In this document: piece after piece, positions 11,001 to 23,000 of the stretch | How positions within the stretch are numbered: the first letter of the stretch is position 1 | Layout of the letters: the number at the start of each line of letters is the position of its first letter | Assembly: GCF_910592395.1 (NCBI RefSeq) | Contig: NC_088309.1 | Span: 10,976,501 to 11,040,500, forward strand | Reading direction: 5' to 3' | DNA: 64,000 nt | From: Lineus longissimus | Taxonomy: Eukaryota > Nemertea > Pilidiophora > Heteronemertea > Lineidae | Made by a program: the position numbers and the translations under genes | The notes under the pieces: generated by a model | Databases searched by the model: none | What the model saw: the letters and a program-made list of their open reading frames with translations, nothing else | What the model was told of the DNA's origin: nothing

Positions 11001-12567
11001 AGAGATACCACGTTCACAGTGGAGGCTCTTCGAATGTAACATTTTCTATGATTTATTTTCACCTGTCGTCTTTCAGGAGCACCATCTTCGCTCTCACCAG
11101 TTTACTCATACAGGGCTAAGACCATATGCTTGTCCCATATGTCGTCGAGCCTTCAACCAACGGGCCAATATGCAGCGCCACATGCTTATCCATAACCCAG
11201 AGAAAAACTACGAGTGTGAAGTGTGCAACAAGAACTTTGCCCAGCCTCAGACGCTCAAAGCGCATATGGTGACGCATGCAGATCAGAAGCCATTTCAGTG
11301 CAAAATTTGTGGTGAGAGCTTAAATTATCAGTTGGATTTAAATCATTGTCCAACAAGTTAACTGGCGTACAAAGCTATTCCAGAACAAGACCACCGCCTC
11401 TGTTTTATTTGTCGAATCAAGGAGAACTGAAAACAAGTGATTGTTTGCGACCTATTACCCATTGTTGAAATGCCTGATGGACGAAAAATAGTTGAGAAAT
11501 TAGAATGTTGTCAAAAGCTGTAAAAGTTGGTGAATTGATTTGTAGATGTAGGTCCTAAAATCCAAAATCAATTGTCTTTTTCAGGGAAAACCTTTGGACG
11601 ATTGCATAATTTACAAGGTCATATGCACATGCACGAAGACAGTAAACCATATGTCTGTTTCTGTGGTAGCTCATTTACTTTACGGGGTGAGTCGGTACAA
11701 TCACAAACTTTTAAAAAGTAAATTTCACATGACAATCCCTGCTAGACGGGTCTCAATACACTGCCCCTTTGTTTTATGCACCTCAGTCGGAATCGAAATG
11801 AGGCTGAATGAAACTCCCAAAGTGATGGTCGAGTCATGAGTACATGTACTATGGAATTCTACTTCTACTTTTTTAGAAAGTCAAGAGACGTCAAAGTTTT
11901 TTATTTCTATAATTCAGGTAACTACAACCGCCACAAGAAAGTGAAGCATGGCATCAAAGAGACTGAGGAATGTACTGACGAGGAAGCGGCGCAAATATTG
12001 AATGAAATGGCACTGAAGAAATACACAGACGAGAATGATGTGGCTGAAGAAGTGGAGCCTGAAGCCGTCGCTTCAGGAGACCGAGCTAATATTGATGAGT
12101 CGAGAGATCAAGAAAAAATAGGCGCTTCAGGAGAACATGACAAACTTGATGCTTCGGGAGAACGAGAAAAACTGGACGCTTCGGGCGATCATGAAAAAGT
12201 CAATGGTGCTGACGAGTTGAACACTTCAGGTGAAGGGGTGGGACTCCTTTCACCGCAGAAAAAGAAGCGCAAATCGGTCATACCCAGGAAGGCACTGAAA
12301 ATAGACTTCTCAGAAATGTCGGTTCAGGGGATGAGGTTTACGAAGTTGAGAGAGGGGCAGGGGTCTAGTGATTTTATCGACCCGAATGGTGCTTATTCCT
12401 TGCCTAGTGATGGATTGAGTGAACAAAATGTGGCTGTAAAAGAACTGTTAGGAACGATGAGGACAATATCTGAAGTAGAATTTCAGAATTCTCAGGCGGG
12501 TGCTGGGGGAGGGCACCAGAAAGGTGATGTGACTGTGACAGAGGGAAAACAATTGCTAAACCTGTGA
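8017..12567 (+). CDS. C2H2 zinc-finger protein with 11 fingers (4 coding exons)
   Basis: Exons 8017-10461, 11077-11311, 11585-11686 and 11918-12567 join in frame to 1143 aa. An in-frame TGA two codons before the ATG supports the start. Residues 1-630 are acidic, Gln/Asn-rich and probably disordered, with an Asp/Glu run at about 522-545. Eleven C2H2 fingers run from about 637 to 938 with short linkers, so this is a sequence-specific nuclear DNA-binding protein. Finger 7 is split by intron 1, finger 10 by intron 2 and finger 11 by intron 3, and each finger is restored exactly by the splices given. Intron 1 begins GCAAGT (GC-AG type). Finger 11 has C-x1-C instead of C-x2-C. The tail has Ala-Ser-Gly repeats (near 12075-12230) and a basic patch PQKKKRK likely to be a nuclear signal. 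I cannot name the ortholog. Confidence 0.9.
10630..10812. repeat. Dispersed repeat in zinc-finger intron 1
   Basis: The segment contains repeated words such as CTATTAATGACACCCTC, TTAATAGAGAG(A/G)TGTCC and AGAGGTCAAATTGA. A diverged relative occurs at 20865-21025 in intron 2 of the IL-17 receptor-like gene, in the same orientation. No ORF is present. Confidence 0.6.
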
Positions 12568-14696
12568 TTTGTTGCGACTATATTGTTTGTTGTTATGAGA
12601 CTTCACTGCATCTATTGTCACTTGGTAACCATTTTCAAAGGGATAATGTATTCAATTCAAAAGGGTTATGTCCCCCTTTAAATCACAAAAATTAGTTCGG
12701 AGACAGAAATCAGCAGGAGTTTCAAGCTTTCAGGCATGACACATACATGCCTTGACAACTCCATTTTGTATCAAGTTTTTTTATGTGTGTTACCATCCTT
12801 TCCCAGCAGCCAAAATTATAAAAATATCATATTGTGTGGTCCCTTTTGGTCACACAGGTACATAATTATATATGTACTAGAATGTTACGTAAATAAGTTG
12901 ATTAAAAATGCATTATTTATTTCTATGAAATGTCAGTCATAGTGGAAAAATTGTTGGTGTGCCGTCTCCATAAAAGTGTAATCTTATCACAAAGTGATAT
13001 GAAAAACCCAGCTTTTCATTCTATTCTATGTTTAAAAATGTTCGAGATGAAATAAAACTCTACCGATAATGAATAAATTTTTCTTTCAATCGATGCAACT
13101 TTCGAGCTCAGCGAAGTGGCATCTGAGTCTGTTAGTGTTATCTGAAGATGATTGTTGCACAGTCCCGAGGTCAATGATGACTGTGGTGACAATACCCTGG
13201 GGGGGAAGGGGGGACTGCGCAACAATCATCTGCATGTCAGATTCATAGAGGACAGCCTGCGCACATACCGCATATCATTCACGAACTTCCAACCATACGC
13301 CCTGTCAGTTCAAGGCTTTCTGGAACAGTGGTGGAGCTAAAGGTAATGCACACAAAAAAATAGAAAATTTGGGATCCTTTGTGCACTCCGGACGCGTGGA
13401 GAGCCCCCATTCCTCATCCTATGAGACGGTATATTGGTATAACTAAATGGGCTGCACAGGAAGTCCTCCTTTTTGTAGCTCATCGGCAATTGCGAGACAA
13501 ATCCAGATAGCAAATACAGACAGTTCATGGACTCCGGGTTAACTAGTTGTATCTTAATTTTTGTCAAAATTGATTTTATTATCTTAAATTAATGCACATT
13601 CAACGACATTTAATTACAACTTTAAATCGTAGCTCTACCAGTTGATGTGTACTTGCACAAAAACACTCCTCAAAACAACTGCATTTCAATTGGTTTTGAG
13701 TCTTCAATGGTGTTTTTCTCAGAACTACCAAAATGACAGATACAACTAGTTAGCCCCGAGCCCAAGAGTTGTCATTTTCGGACTATTTTGGTCTTGGCTG
13801 CTGTAGAACAAGTCATGATTTTCGAAGTGCAGGTTAGGAATTCATGAGTTGCCTCACAAACTCTTTGGTTCTGGCGCGAGTCCTGACATGTGAAGCGACA
13901 AATGAATGCCGATCGACGCAACCTCCATTAAGTCCATGTTGGAAGAATAGCACAAGGCACCGACCGGCCAGAATGAATGCACATGTACGTGTTCTGGGCA
14001 CAAAAGATATACCACAGTAGAACATCTGCATTAATTTTCAGATTTATTCCAGAGCTGCTCCCAATACAGGAACTGCACATACATGTCACATGTACTGAAA
14101 TCGGTTCAGCAGAATCATGCAATACTTCCCCGGTGACAGAAATGTTATCAAAATGGAACTAAACTTTTAAGATTCATGCATTTTATTCAGCAAATCAGCT
14201 GTATAGATAACATTTTAATAATTAACATAACACGCATGCATGGTCACACTCGTAGCAAAAGTGCTGGAGCAGTGGCCTGTTTCTGATTAACAAAACTGTT
14301 GTCGTATAACAAGAACTGAACTTTAAGTAGGGCTGAGATTTCAATGAGGCTATCGGGGCCCAGTTGCTCAATCAGCAGCCGAGCAAGCGGGCCCAGAAAG
14401 AAAGATGCAGATCGCATTCTGTCTCTTTTTCAAGTTTTTGATCTTTTCTCACATTATTTTTTGCAAGATTCTGGAATATGCGGAATTGAAATATCAGCCC
14501 ATAGCATGCATTGAGAAATATGGAAGACTTACACAGACAGCCATAAGTACATCCTGAGTGGTGAATTTCAGGATGTTCCGTATCAGGCATTCAGACACAA
14601 GAAGGTCTTTACAGACGGTTCTAAAGCAGCTACAGTCACTGCTTGCATTTGATTGAATCAACATTTCAAGTAACATTTTACAAAAAAGCAATTAAA
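12568..14696. other. 3' UTR of the zinc-finger gene and intergenic DNA
   Basis: The first 500 bases are AT-rich and are the likely 3' UTR. An imperfect inverted repeat lies at about 13143-13233 (GATGATTGTTGC versus GCAACAATCATC). I see no further gene or RNA in this stretch. Confidence 0.5.
13051..13077 (+). promoter_or_regulatory. Two candidate polyadenylation signals
   Basis: AATAAA occurs at 13051-13056 and again at 13072-13077, about 490 nt past the zinc-finger stop codon, in AT-rich sequence. Confidence 0.45.
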
Positions 14697-15182
14697 GTCT
14701 GGTCCAAGATGTTCAGAAATCATGAAAGTCGCTCTCATTTTCACAATTGCTCTCGGATTTTCATCAAACCTACCTCAGATTGATTTGTTACAGCATGTCG
14801 CTGCGTTTTAATCCATTCAAAATTTCAATCCGACATCAACCGCTCCAGAAAACAGCCCGATGTTTCAGCATAGGAAATTTTAGTACACAAAATTTGCACG
14901 GGGTTTTGCGCCATTGAAGAAATTTCATGAAAAATGAAGTTGGACAAGCTCCAGATGCTCTGTTGCAACTAGTGCGATCATGACAGGCCATCATTGACAC
15001 ATGCATTTAGCATTGGGGCTCATATGCTGCGAAAAATCATCCTTTTCTGAAGCTGTTGTGGTCGGAATGAACTTTTGATTAGATTAAAATGCAGGGACAT
15101 GCTGTAACACTCAATCTGAGGTAGGTTTGATGAAAATTCAAGAGCGATTTTCAAGATTTCTGAACATCTTTGACCAGACTAT
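14697..15182. mobile_element. MITE-like element with about 85-bp imperfect terminal inverted repeats
   Basis: The left end starts AGTCTGGTCCAAGATGTTCAG and continues to the CAAACCTACCTCAG segment near 14775. The right end is its inverse, from CTGAGGTAGGTTTGATG near 15117 to GACCAGACT at about 15180. The arms differ by several substitutions. The interior has no ORF, and a target duplication is not clear. It lies just downstream of HAUS1. Confidence 0.75.
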
Positions 15183-15324
15183 AGATATATATCCCTTGCG
15201 TTGTCTTTAAGCCAGCCCTAGCTAATTTCTCCATGGATGTCAGCAAATTTTGTTGGACCGACAAATTGTAATGAGAAGGTGCAGCTTTTCCTCTGTGTTT
15301 CCTTCTTTTGGGTGCGTGATCATC

Positions 15325-18300
15325 TCATTTGATCATGGCGACCATCTCGGTTAACTCTGCTTCAATTGCATCCTGAAAAAAATACAAAAATGTGCTTTAT
15401 AACATATGAAAACAGTTAAGGGTTTGTTGGCCATCAGCTTATGCAGACCCAAGGAATTCCTAGTGAAAATAACCGACATCATGATTTGACAAGACCACCA
15501 GTTCTAACATGGACTTGGTTACTGGTACTGACCAATTCTCTTTTTGTCTCTTCTATCTTTACTTTTGTCAAGGCAACATTCTGAAATGAAAGAAATTATC
15601 AAGATCATAACTTGCATTGGTACCTATTGGTTCAATCTCGAGCCTTATACCTGGTTGTTTATGGGGTTACATTACAATAAGTGAAAGTTGACCACACAGG
15701 AATTATTTAAGAGCCTACACAGGCATGTAAAAATGAGAGCTCACTAGCCCCCCATTTAACTGACAAACACATTCATAATAGATCTTGAAGCAAAAATAGA
15801 TTCAGAGTGGCAGAGTAACGTATTTCTTCTTACAGGTGGTAAACTGTGATAGTTATCTAATTTCATCTTCAAGGAACTTAATTTTTCATTGATGCTTTGC
15901 AGTTCCTGTGATTTGGCTAGTATGGCATCATGGGTTGTGAATCGTGCCGGCAGCTTTGACTGGAGAAAAGAACGGGAATGTACAATACACAATTTGCCTT
16001 GAAAAGACATCTCATGGGCAATGGACAATGCTTTAGCAAAACTGTCAGGATAGTTTTCGACACCAAATCAGTCGGCCGTACATACAGTTGAAACCTTATG
16101 AAAACTAAACCATAAAACATAGCCACAATTAGGGACTAGGCCGGTCAACTGCGTCCAGAGTGTAACAATCCGATATCAACCTCTATTGCTCCTAGCTCTC
16201 CTTGGGGGAAACGAGTGCTCATCGACATTGCGTGGCCAGGAGTGTAAATACAATTACTTACCCTATTCTTAACAATGACTTTGTGATATTCCTTCTCTTT
16301 GTTTCGAATGAATCGAGTGTCTTTTTTCTTCTTCTCAAGGAAGGGCCCCTTGGTCTCTGCTTCCTCTCGAAATTCTTGGAATGACCTGGAATGTTTCGAA
16401 ATATCTATTGATATTTATATGCGTCTCACCTTGGTTCAATTGGATAGTGAGAATCACGGTTGGACTTGCAAGCAATTGCTTTGTGTACTATTGAACAATG
16501 CTTGAGACAAAAGAAAGAAAGCAAAATACCAATATACAGAAGAATGCATTGCCCTCACGAGTCACTCTACTGCAGGTGTGGACAAACTAACCTTTCCAGA
16601 GCACCAGTTTTCAAAAGAGCAGATTTACTCTTGGACTGCAGCAGCGCTGTCTGCTTTTGTTCAAACAACCTCTCCTCTGTTACTTTGTGAATACTCTGTG
16701 AGAGTTCACTTATGCCAAGGAGATAACTGGAAAAAAGAGATGATGATTATGAGCCTGGAATCCTCTCGGTGATGGCGACTGAATTCCACTGAAAAATGAA
16801 CTACACGTAAAAGGCTGCGCAAATGAGTGATTTTTGTCACTGTGACCTGCAATTACAATCACTCCTATGTGCAACAAAATATCTCTTATCTGCGAGTTAC
16901 AGTAATAGCTGGGTTTGATATTGATTGCTGCGATCGCCAATTCTTGTCGCGGGCACCTGCGACGACCACCACAAATTATTTACCAAATGAAGCAAAATAG
17001 AGAAGACATAAATCGCTCCTTCGGCTTCAGTCTTTTAACTGAAGATGTCGGATAGAAGTGGGACATGTACCATGACCAATTTGCCAACCGAAGTCATTAT
17101 TCGGACAGGGGATTATAAACTCTCAACTCACCAGGTGTCAGAGCAGTCACTGAGTTCCAGGGTCAGTGCCATGCTTGATAAGGTGCGAAGATTACTCTGA
17201 ATGGAAGTCGGGAGGTTCTCAGGGCAGAGGTTCAGGATGTCTAGAGTCTGACGCAGTCTTTCTGCTGAAGTATAATGGCGTAAAGATAAGCTCTTTCACT
17301 CTATATACAGTAGATTTAAGAGATGGAACAAAAAGAACTGAATGGACTTAGACTTCTGACAAGTAGCAAAACAGATCGGACTCCCACCATTACAATAAAC
17401 TGAAGACTACATTCCGCTCCCTGTTGGGCTACAAAATCAAATCAGGGGCCCACTAAATAGAAAGAGGATTCCATGCTGATCTATCCCCCACCCCTCACCC
17501 ACACACGCGCACACACCTTTCATTTGCTAACCACCACTCAATTGACGAATGCGCATAGGAATGAGTCTACTAACAAGTTTATTTCAGGATCGAAAACTTC
17601 CTTGTTGGGGCCAAGATATTGAGTAATCATAATCATTGATTAAGATATCTGTTAAATGCACTCTTCGCGACGCCATCATCTTGACTAGAAACATTTAGCA
17701 TCAAGGAAAGGTACTAGAAGAACTTGAAAGCCCTGAAAAGGCATCTCATCAATACCTTCTGCTTGGTATTCTTGTTTTTTCTGTAGCAAGTCTTCCATCT
17801 GAAGTTGGACGTATTTTTCTCTCTGTTCATTCTTCGTCATGATGTGATAGAGAGTATTTACTGTCTGTTCACTTATTTCATACTGAGGAACATCACTGCC
17901 AGCAAATGTTGTCTCAAGCCAGAGCCTCACCTGTGTGAAAGAAGTACAAAATGAATAAGAGCAGAGTCCGAGAAAGAAACAATAGACGAATTCGAAGGGG
18001 CTTGTTTTGGCGCTGACCAGTCATACGTTACACCCTGAACAAAGGATCACCATGTCGCTAGGCATTTTCCAAAGTTGGCTTAGGCCTTCTGATGTGTTCC
18101 GAGTGCGCATTTGATTTGTTTTGGCACTGATTCATCTTTTTTGAAAAGGCCTATTCCAACACACGCTGATATGATGATGAACAGTGACAGTGCAGTACAC
18201 TACAGGTCACAGCGATACATGAAGTTGAACGTGAAGTTTTAAAAAGTCCAAACCTGCATCGAATTTGTACCCCGGGGATCACTATCCATAACATGTGTAG

Positions 18301-18490
18301 AGCATTCTTGTACCAAGAAATGCGCGTTAGGGGGTGTTTTTTCGGACGGGAGTGTGGGACCTGCGCGGGTCTGGGCACAGAGACCCCCTGATTTCAGTCA
18401 GACCCCACAAGTAGCCCAAGGGTTAACTTCGCCAACATCCCGCACCACCACGCTTACCGCGCACTGCACGGCTTCTTGCTTTCCCGCCAT
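15325..18490 (-). CDS. HAUS1: HAUS augmin-like complex subunit 1 (8 exons)
   Basis: Minus-strand exons are 18490-18458, 17930-17756, 17264-17133 (this exon within a base or two), 16726-16592, 16385-16262, 15959-15834, 15580-15533 and 15372-15325, joining to about 273 aa (human HAUS1 is 278). Exon 1 encodes only MAGKQEAVQCA. The next exon has WLETTFAGSDVPQYE, matching human WLKKIFGDHPIPQYE. The C-terminal exons give VKIEETKREL and DAIEAEL, matching human VKIEEAKREL and DSIEAEL. The middle is Glu/Lys-rich heptad sequence, a coiled coil. Augmin recruits gamma-tubulin ring complex to existing microtubules so that branches form in the spindle. Exon phases are mutually consistent. The gene appears intact and single copy here. 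Confidence 0.93.
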
Positions 18491-20092
18491 GCCCGCTCGC
18501 CGCAGTCCCAAGAGATCTTTATCAATCATGGAAATTCAGAAATACAAGCTCAGACAAGTATCTAGTTTAGACTAGACCATATACTCGCTCATATTCAAAC
18601 TTCCCATCGCAATTTCGCATTTCACAACAAAATGGCAACGGACAATCGCGGAAGCATGATGGGGTGGCGATGAAACACATGCCAGCAAGAGGGGGTAGGG
18701 ATGGGAAACGTGCCTGCAAAAGGAGGTGGAGAATAGATTGGGAAAGGTTGGGCCCAGCTGAAGAGGTCTTTTGAATTTGAAAAGTGCAAGGATGCTCTTC
18801 ACATATGGAGAGTACCCCCCCCCCCCCCCCCCGGTATTTGTACAAGCATTTATTTGATGCGGGTTTTGACATAAACTTCTAACGGATGGTCCTTTTGAAC
18901 AAACAAATACACACATGTCCAAGAAGAAACGCACCACCACATGTACAAGAGCACATGGCGAGCACATGTCATGATGTGAAAAAAAGAACATTCGAAATCC
19001 GGACAAGCAAGATTGGTATTTTTTTAATTGTGCCACTAATAACCTACATTTCTATGCCTTTCTTCCATTACTATAGTCAATAAGGATGTTCTAATTTTAC
19101 TGAATTAACTTGAAATACACAGAATGATTTTTAAAGTCCTTTAAAAACATCTACTCTGACGTCATTGCCGTAGGGTCGATATAATTTATTGATCAGTAGA
19201 TGCCAGGACGGAACGCACAGTAATTATTCAGGGACCATCTCAATGTCTTGTGAATGGCATGTCTCAATGGTCGATAACAAGCTGCTATAGAGAGTCAACC
19301 ATGCGATTGGTTGCGTGATAGAATTGGATATTATAAAAAGAAAAGCTTTCTGTTCGGCTTTAATGTCCACTGGTATAATACAAGCCTACGCACATCGTCA
19401 TTCAGCGGTCTGCAGTAGGCTACGAAATATCGTGTTCATGCTCCCCTCAATCGCCTCGGATTTTGATTGGCTGAACCGAAATATCATTCCACGAAATCAG
19501 GGGGAGGGTACCTAATGACGTTTTTATGATAAATAGAGTCTATCTAAAACAACTTATGGGGCAAATATTGCTACCAGTGAGCACTAGTATCAATCTGATC
19601 AATTTTATTCTAAAGATATTGTGCAAATGAAACATCTACAATGGTTTTCAGCGCGAAGGTAACACGTGACGTCATAGATTTTGTCGCCTGACAGCAAAAC
19701 GGGGAATTCCCCATTATCATATTCCGTGTACCATACCGTAGTAGTAGTATCAATGCTCTGCAATGCGTGAACAATGTATTGTCATAGTGTGCGATATGAT
19801 ATTGGAATTGAATTGTGATCTGGAGTGGGTGATATTACAGCAATAGGGTCGTTAAAGGCCTATTCCACTTGCTCTGCCGGGGTTAAGTCCAGTCGAAGAG
19901 AGAGTGTGCAGCGCGTCTGCTAGCTGTCTGGCAACTTGTTCCGATTTTCATTCTTACTTGATGACAAGCATGATGGTACCAGTGGAAGCCAAGTCGAGTC
20001 CTTCATAGAGAATCTCGTAGGGTAACAACCCGAGCAGCCAACATTTTTCGGAATCGCGCGTATATATAGGCTACCGCCCGAAAAACCACTAC
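18491..20092. other. Intergenic region between HAUS1 and the receptor gene
   Basis: The two genes are divergent, so this 1.6 kb holds both promoters. An 18-bp poly-C tract lies at 18815-18832. A TATATATA run at 20061-20068 lies about 25 bp before the receptor ATG and may be too close to be its TATA box. I see no other gene. Confidence 0.5.
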
Positions 20093-23000
20093 ATGCGTTC
20101 CTCTGACAATTTCCCGCCCTTTTTCTGGGCGGGGTCTATCCTGGTCCTCATGGCGCTGGTGAAGAACATTGCAGCTTCTGGTGATGACTGCACTCCTCCT
20201 GGACGGGTAAGTTATTCATTGATATTTGCCGATTGCGGTTTATCTACCATCCTGTGACGGCATATTTCGGCCGATATCTGCATAAACGTCTATTATTTTG
20301 CACCCCCGGTAAATTTTTTTGAGTAGCCCCCCCTCCCCCGTTTTGACTTCCCCCACTACCTAGGCTAACCAAGGATAGGCCTCAGACTGGCAGTGATGCC
20401 GATGGGCTTACTGCTTACCACCTCACTCTCAGGAATTTTTACCTTGTTGCCGTCTTTAGCCTACACTTTCTTATTTTCAGTCTGATCTGAAATGTACAAT
20501 ACTGCCAACACAGGGTAAGTTGTGATGTAGACCCTAGAGAGGTGATATTCTTAGCTGCGCACATTTCTTGGCTGTGTGTAGTTCAGGAAATGGCAAAGAT
20601 CATACAGGATATGATAAAGATCATAGGCCTACATTCTTTAACAATTATGGCAGAACATAGTGAATTGCAGTGTAGTAATCTAGGCATAAAGGAACTGAAC
20701 CAGTTAGAAAATGATGACCATTTTGCATGATGGTGTCGAAAGGAGTACAGTCCTTAATTGAGCATGAGCCTTCAAAAACATCTGATCAAATCAACTCTGT
20801 CCACAGCTAGTGATGAAAGTCAATATGTCATTAACAATATTTTTGAGTATATTATGTACATTTATGACACCCTCAGGACTGACATGTGCTTTCCTTAGGT
20901 GTCCTGATTAGAGAGGTCAAATTGATTGGAAAATAAACAATTTGGTACCAAAACTACTGCAGTCCTTATTAGAGAGGGCATCCTTGGATATTGAGAGGTG
21001 TGTCCGCTAAGGGAGTTTCTACTAAATACATTATATATATCATGTATTTTTTCAGCTTGTAAGGATCGAGATGATAGCCTTTATGTCCCAGCCCAACCTA
21101 ATGATTATCCTAACAGTGCAAGAGATCTGAAAATTGATCAATACCAGTTCCTGCATACAAATGGGAAATACTATACACGTCTCAATATAACCTTCAAAGG
21201 GCCTGACAGTGGTAAGAATTACTCTTGAGAAAGGCGCTGAAAAGGTCATCACTTTAAACCAGGCGGGGGGGGGGTCCCTACAGAAAAGAGTGATTAAAGG
21301 GACAACTTAGGCATGGGGATTTAGTATGCCAGTGGGATGATACCCATACTTGCCACCATATACGTCGCCACATTTGGCACCACACACTATTGCTTATCTC
21401 CACCAACGATTCATCTTACTCGCATGACTGTACACGTACTCTCTTTAAAACTATCGTTTGGATTGGTGAGATCCGTTGTAAAACCTTGGTGGTTGAAATA
21501 ATGATTAAGCCCACACTGAATGGTGCCTGCACAGTTTCTTTTTTGGGCGTTTGATAGCTTCCTGGATGAGTTGTCGCGGGATCATCGTTTGGCAATGACT
21601 TTTGGCGAAAGTTATGCAAATAAGCAGTAACCAGGACAGGGGGCATCTCATACATTAAAGACTTGATAACTGATTGATAAGGTACATGCGGGGTACATGT
21701 AAATGTAATGTAACTGTTCCACATAGTGTTGCAGGAAGTCTAGGATCTGATTTTGAATTCAGTACAAGCATTCCACACTGCAGTACCACTGCCATTGATG
21801 GTTGTTTTGATAAAATTTTGAATACTCAATTGTCTAAAACTAAACAATTAGTACCAGTATGTCAAGTAGCATCTTGAGATTAAGGGCTTTTCACTCCTAC
21901 GTCATGTACAAAATATCGAAAGTATCTTATTGAAAATCTCTTGTTTGTGTATGAGGATCAAATGATGAGGTGGAGGTAAATATTACAATTGCCTATCTTC
22001 CAATTGCTCTTTCAGTCGACCTCCTTTATGTAAAGGCATTCGAAGTAAAGCTCACTATAATGAGTGGTGGTAGAGCAGGAACCTTTCTCTGCCGAATACT
22101 AAATTTGACAGCAGCAAATATTACTGATGTAAACAGCATGGTTCAGGTAAGCTCATCATGTTTGGCCACTAATTGTGTATTTCTGAAGCCATATGACGAA
22201 AAATAGCTAAAAAATATACCACCTCAATCCTCAAAAGCTGGTTCTCAGCTCTTCTAGATCCCTAGGATAGTCTCATAAAAGTATCATATTTTAGCAAATA
22301 AGTCCCATGCATAAGAAGCCCCAAGCATAAGAAGTTTTTTTTCAAATTATGTTACTGAGGATCAACCATCACTGGCAAGAATTAGCGTTGGCTTGTTATC
22401 GTAGTCAGTTGATGACTTATAATGATCTCCAAATTCACTCTTTTTCAGACAAAATTTTCACTATTTGGACTGACTGTGATGCAGAATACCCAATATCTTG
22501 TTAATGTGCGGTCCCTCCCTGAACCATCAACAACAAACTCCGATGCCAAAGATATCTATAAGTACATCAACACACCTTCAGCTGAAAGTAAGGAGAATTT
22601 TTAACATCTATTTCCTTAACAGATGAGGTGGTGATTCCCCTTTTCAGGAAACATGAATCTTGGCAGTATTTTTTAGAAAAATTGGATAAAAAATTGATGT
22701 CATGTCTGTATGGCATATGTGATAGGTGTGACCTAGAAATAATTTGGGTTTGGTCTTTCAATAGTCTGATAGTACATTGTACATGCATGTATACTTCCTC
22801 ATAGGCTGAATGAGAAAGACCATTATTATCAAAATGTTTACAAAAGTGCTGTATTGTATATGAAATGTGCACAAAAATACTGTTTTAACTCAGCTGAACG
22901 AAAATTGCCCAATAGAACCAATGTCAGCAATATTCAACAATAGTGTTTTCATGTGCCTGACTATCACATGGCTAATGTCTCATTGTTGCATTGTGTCATT

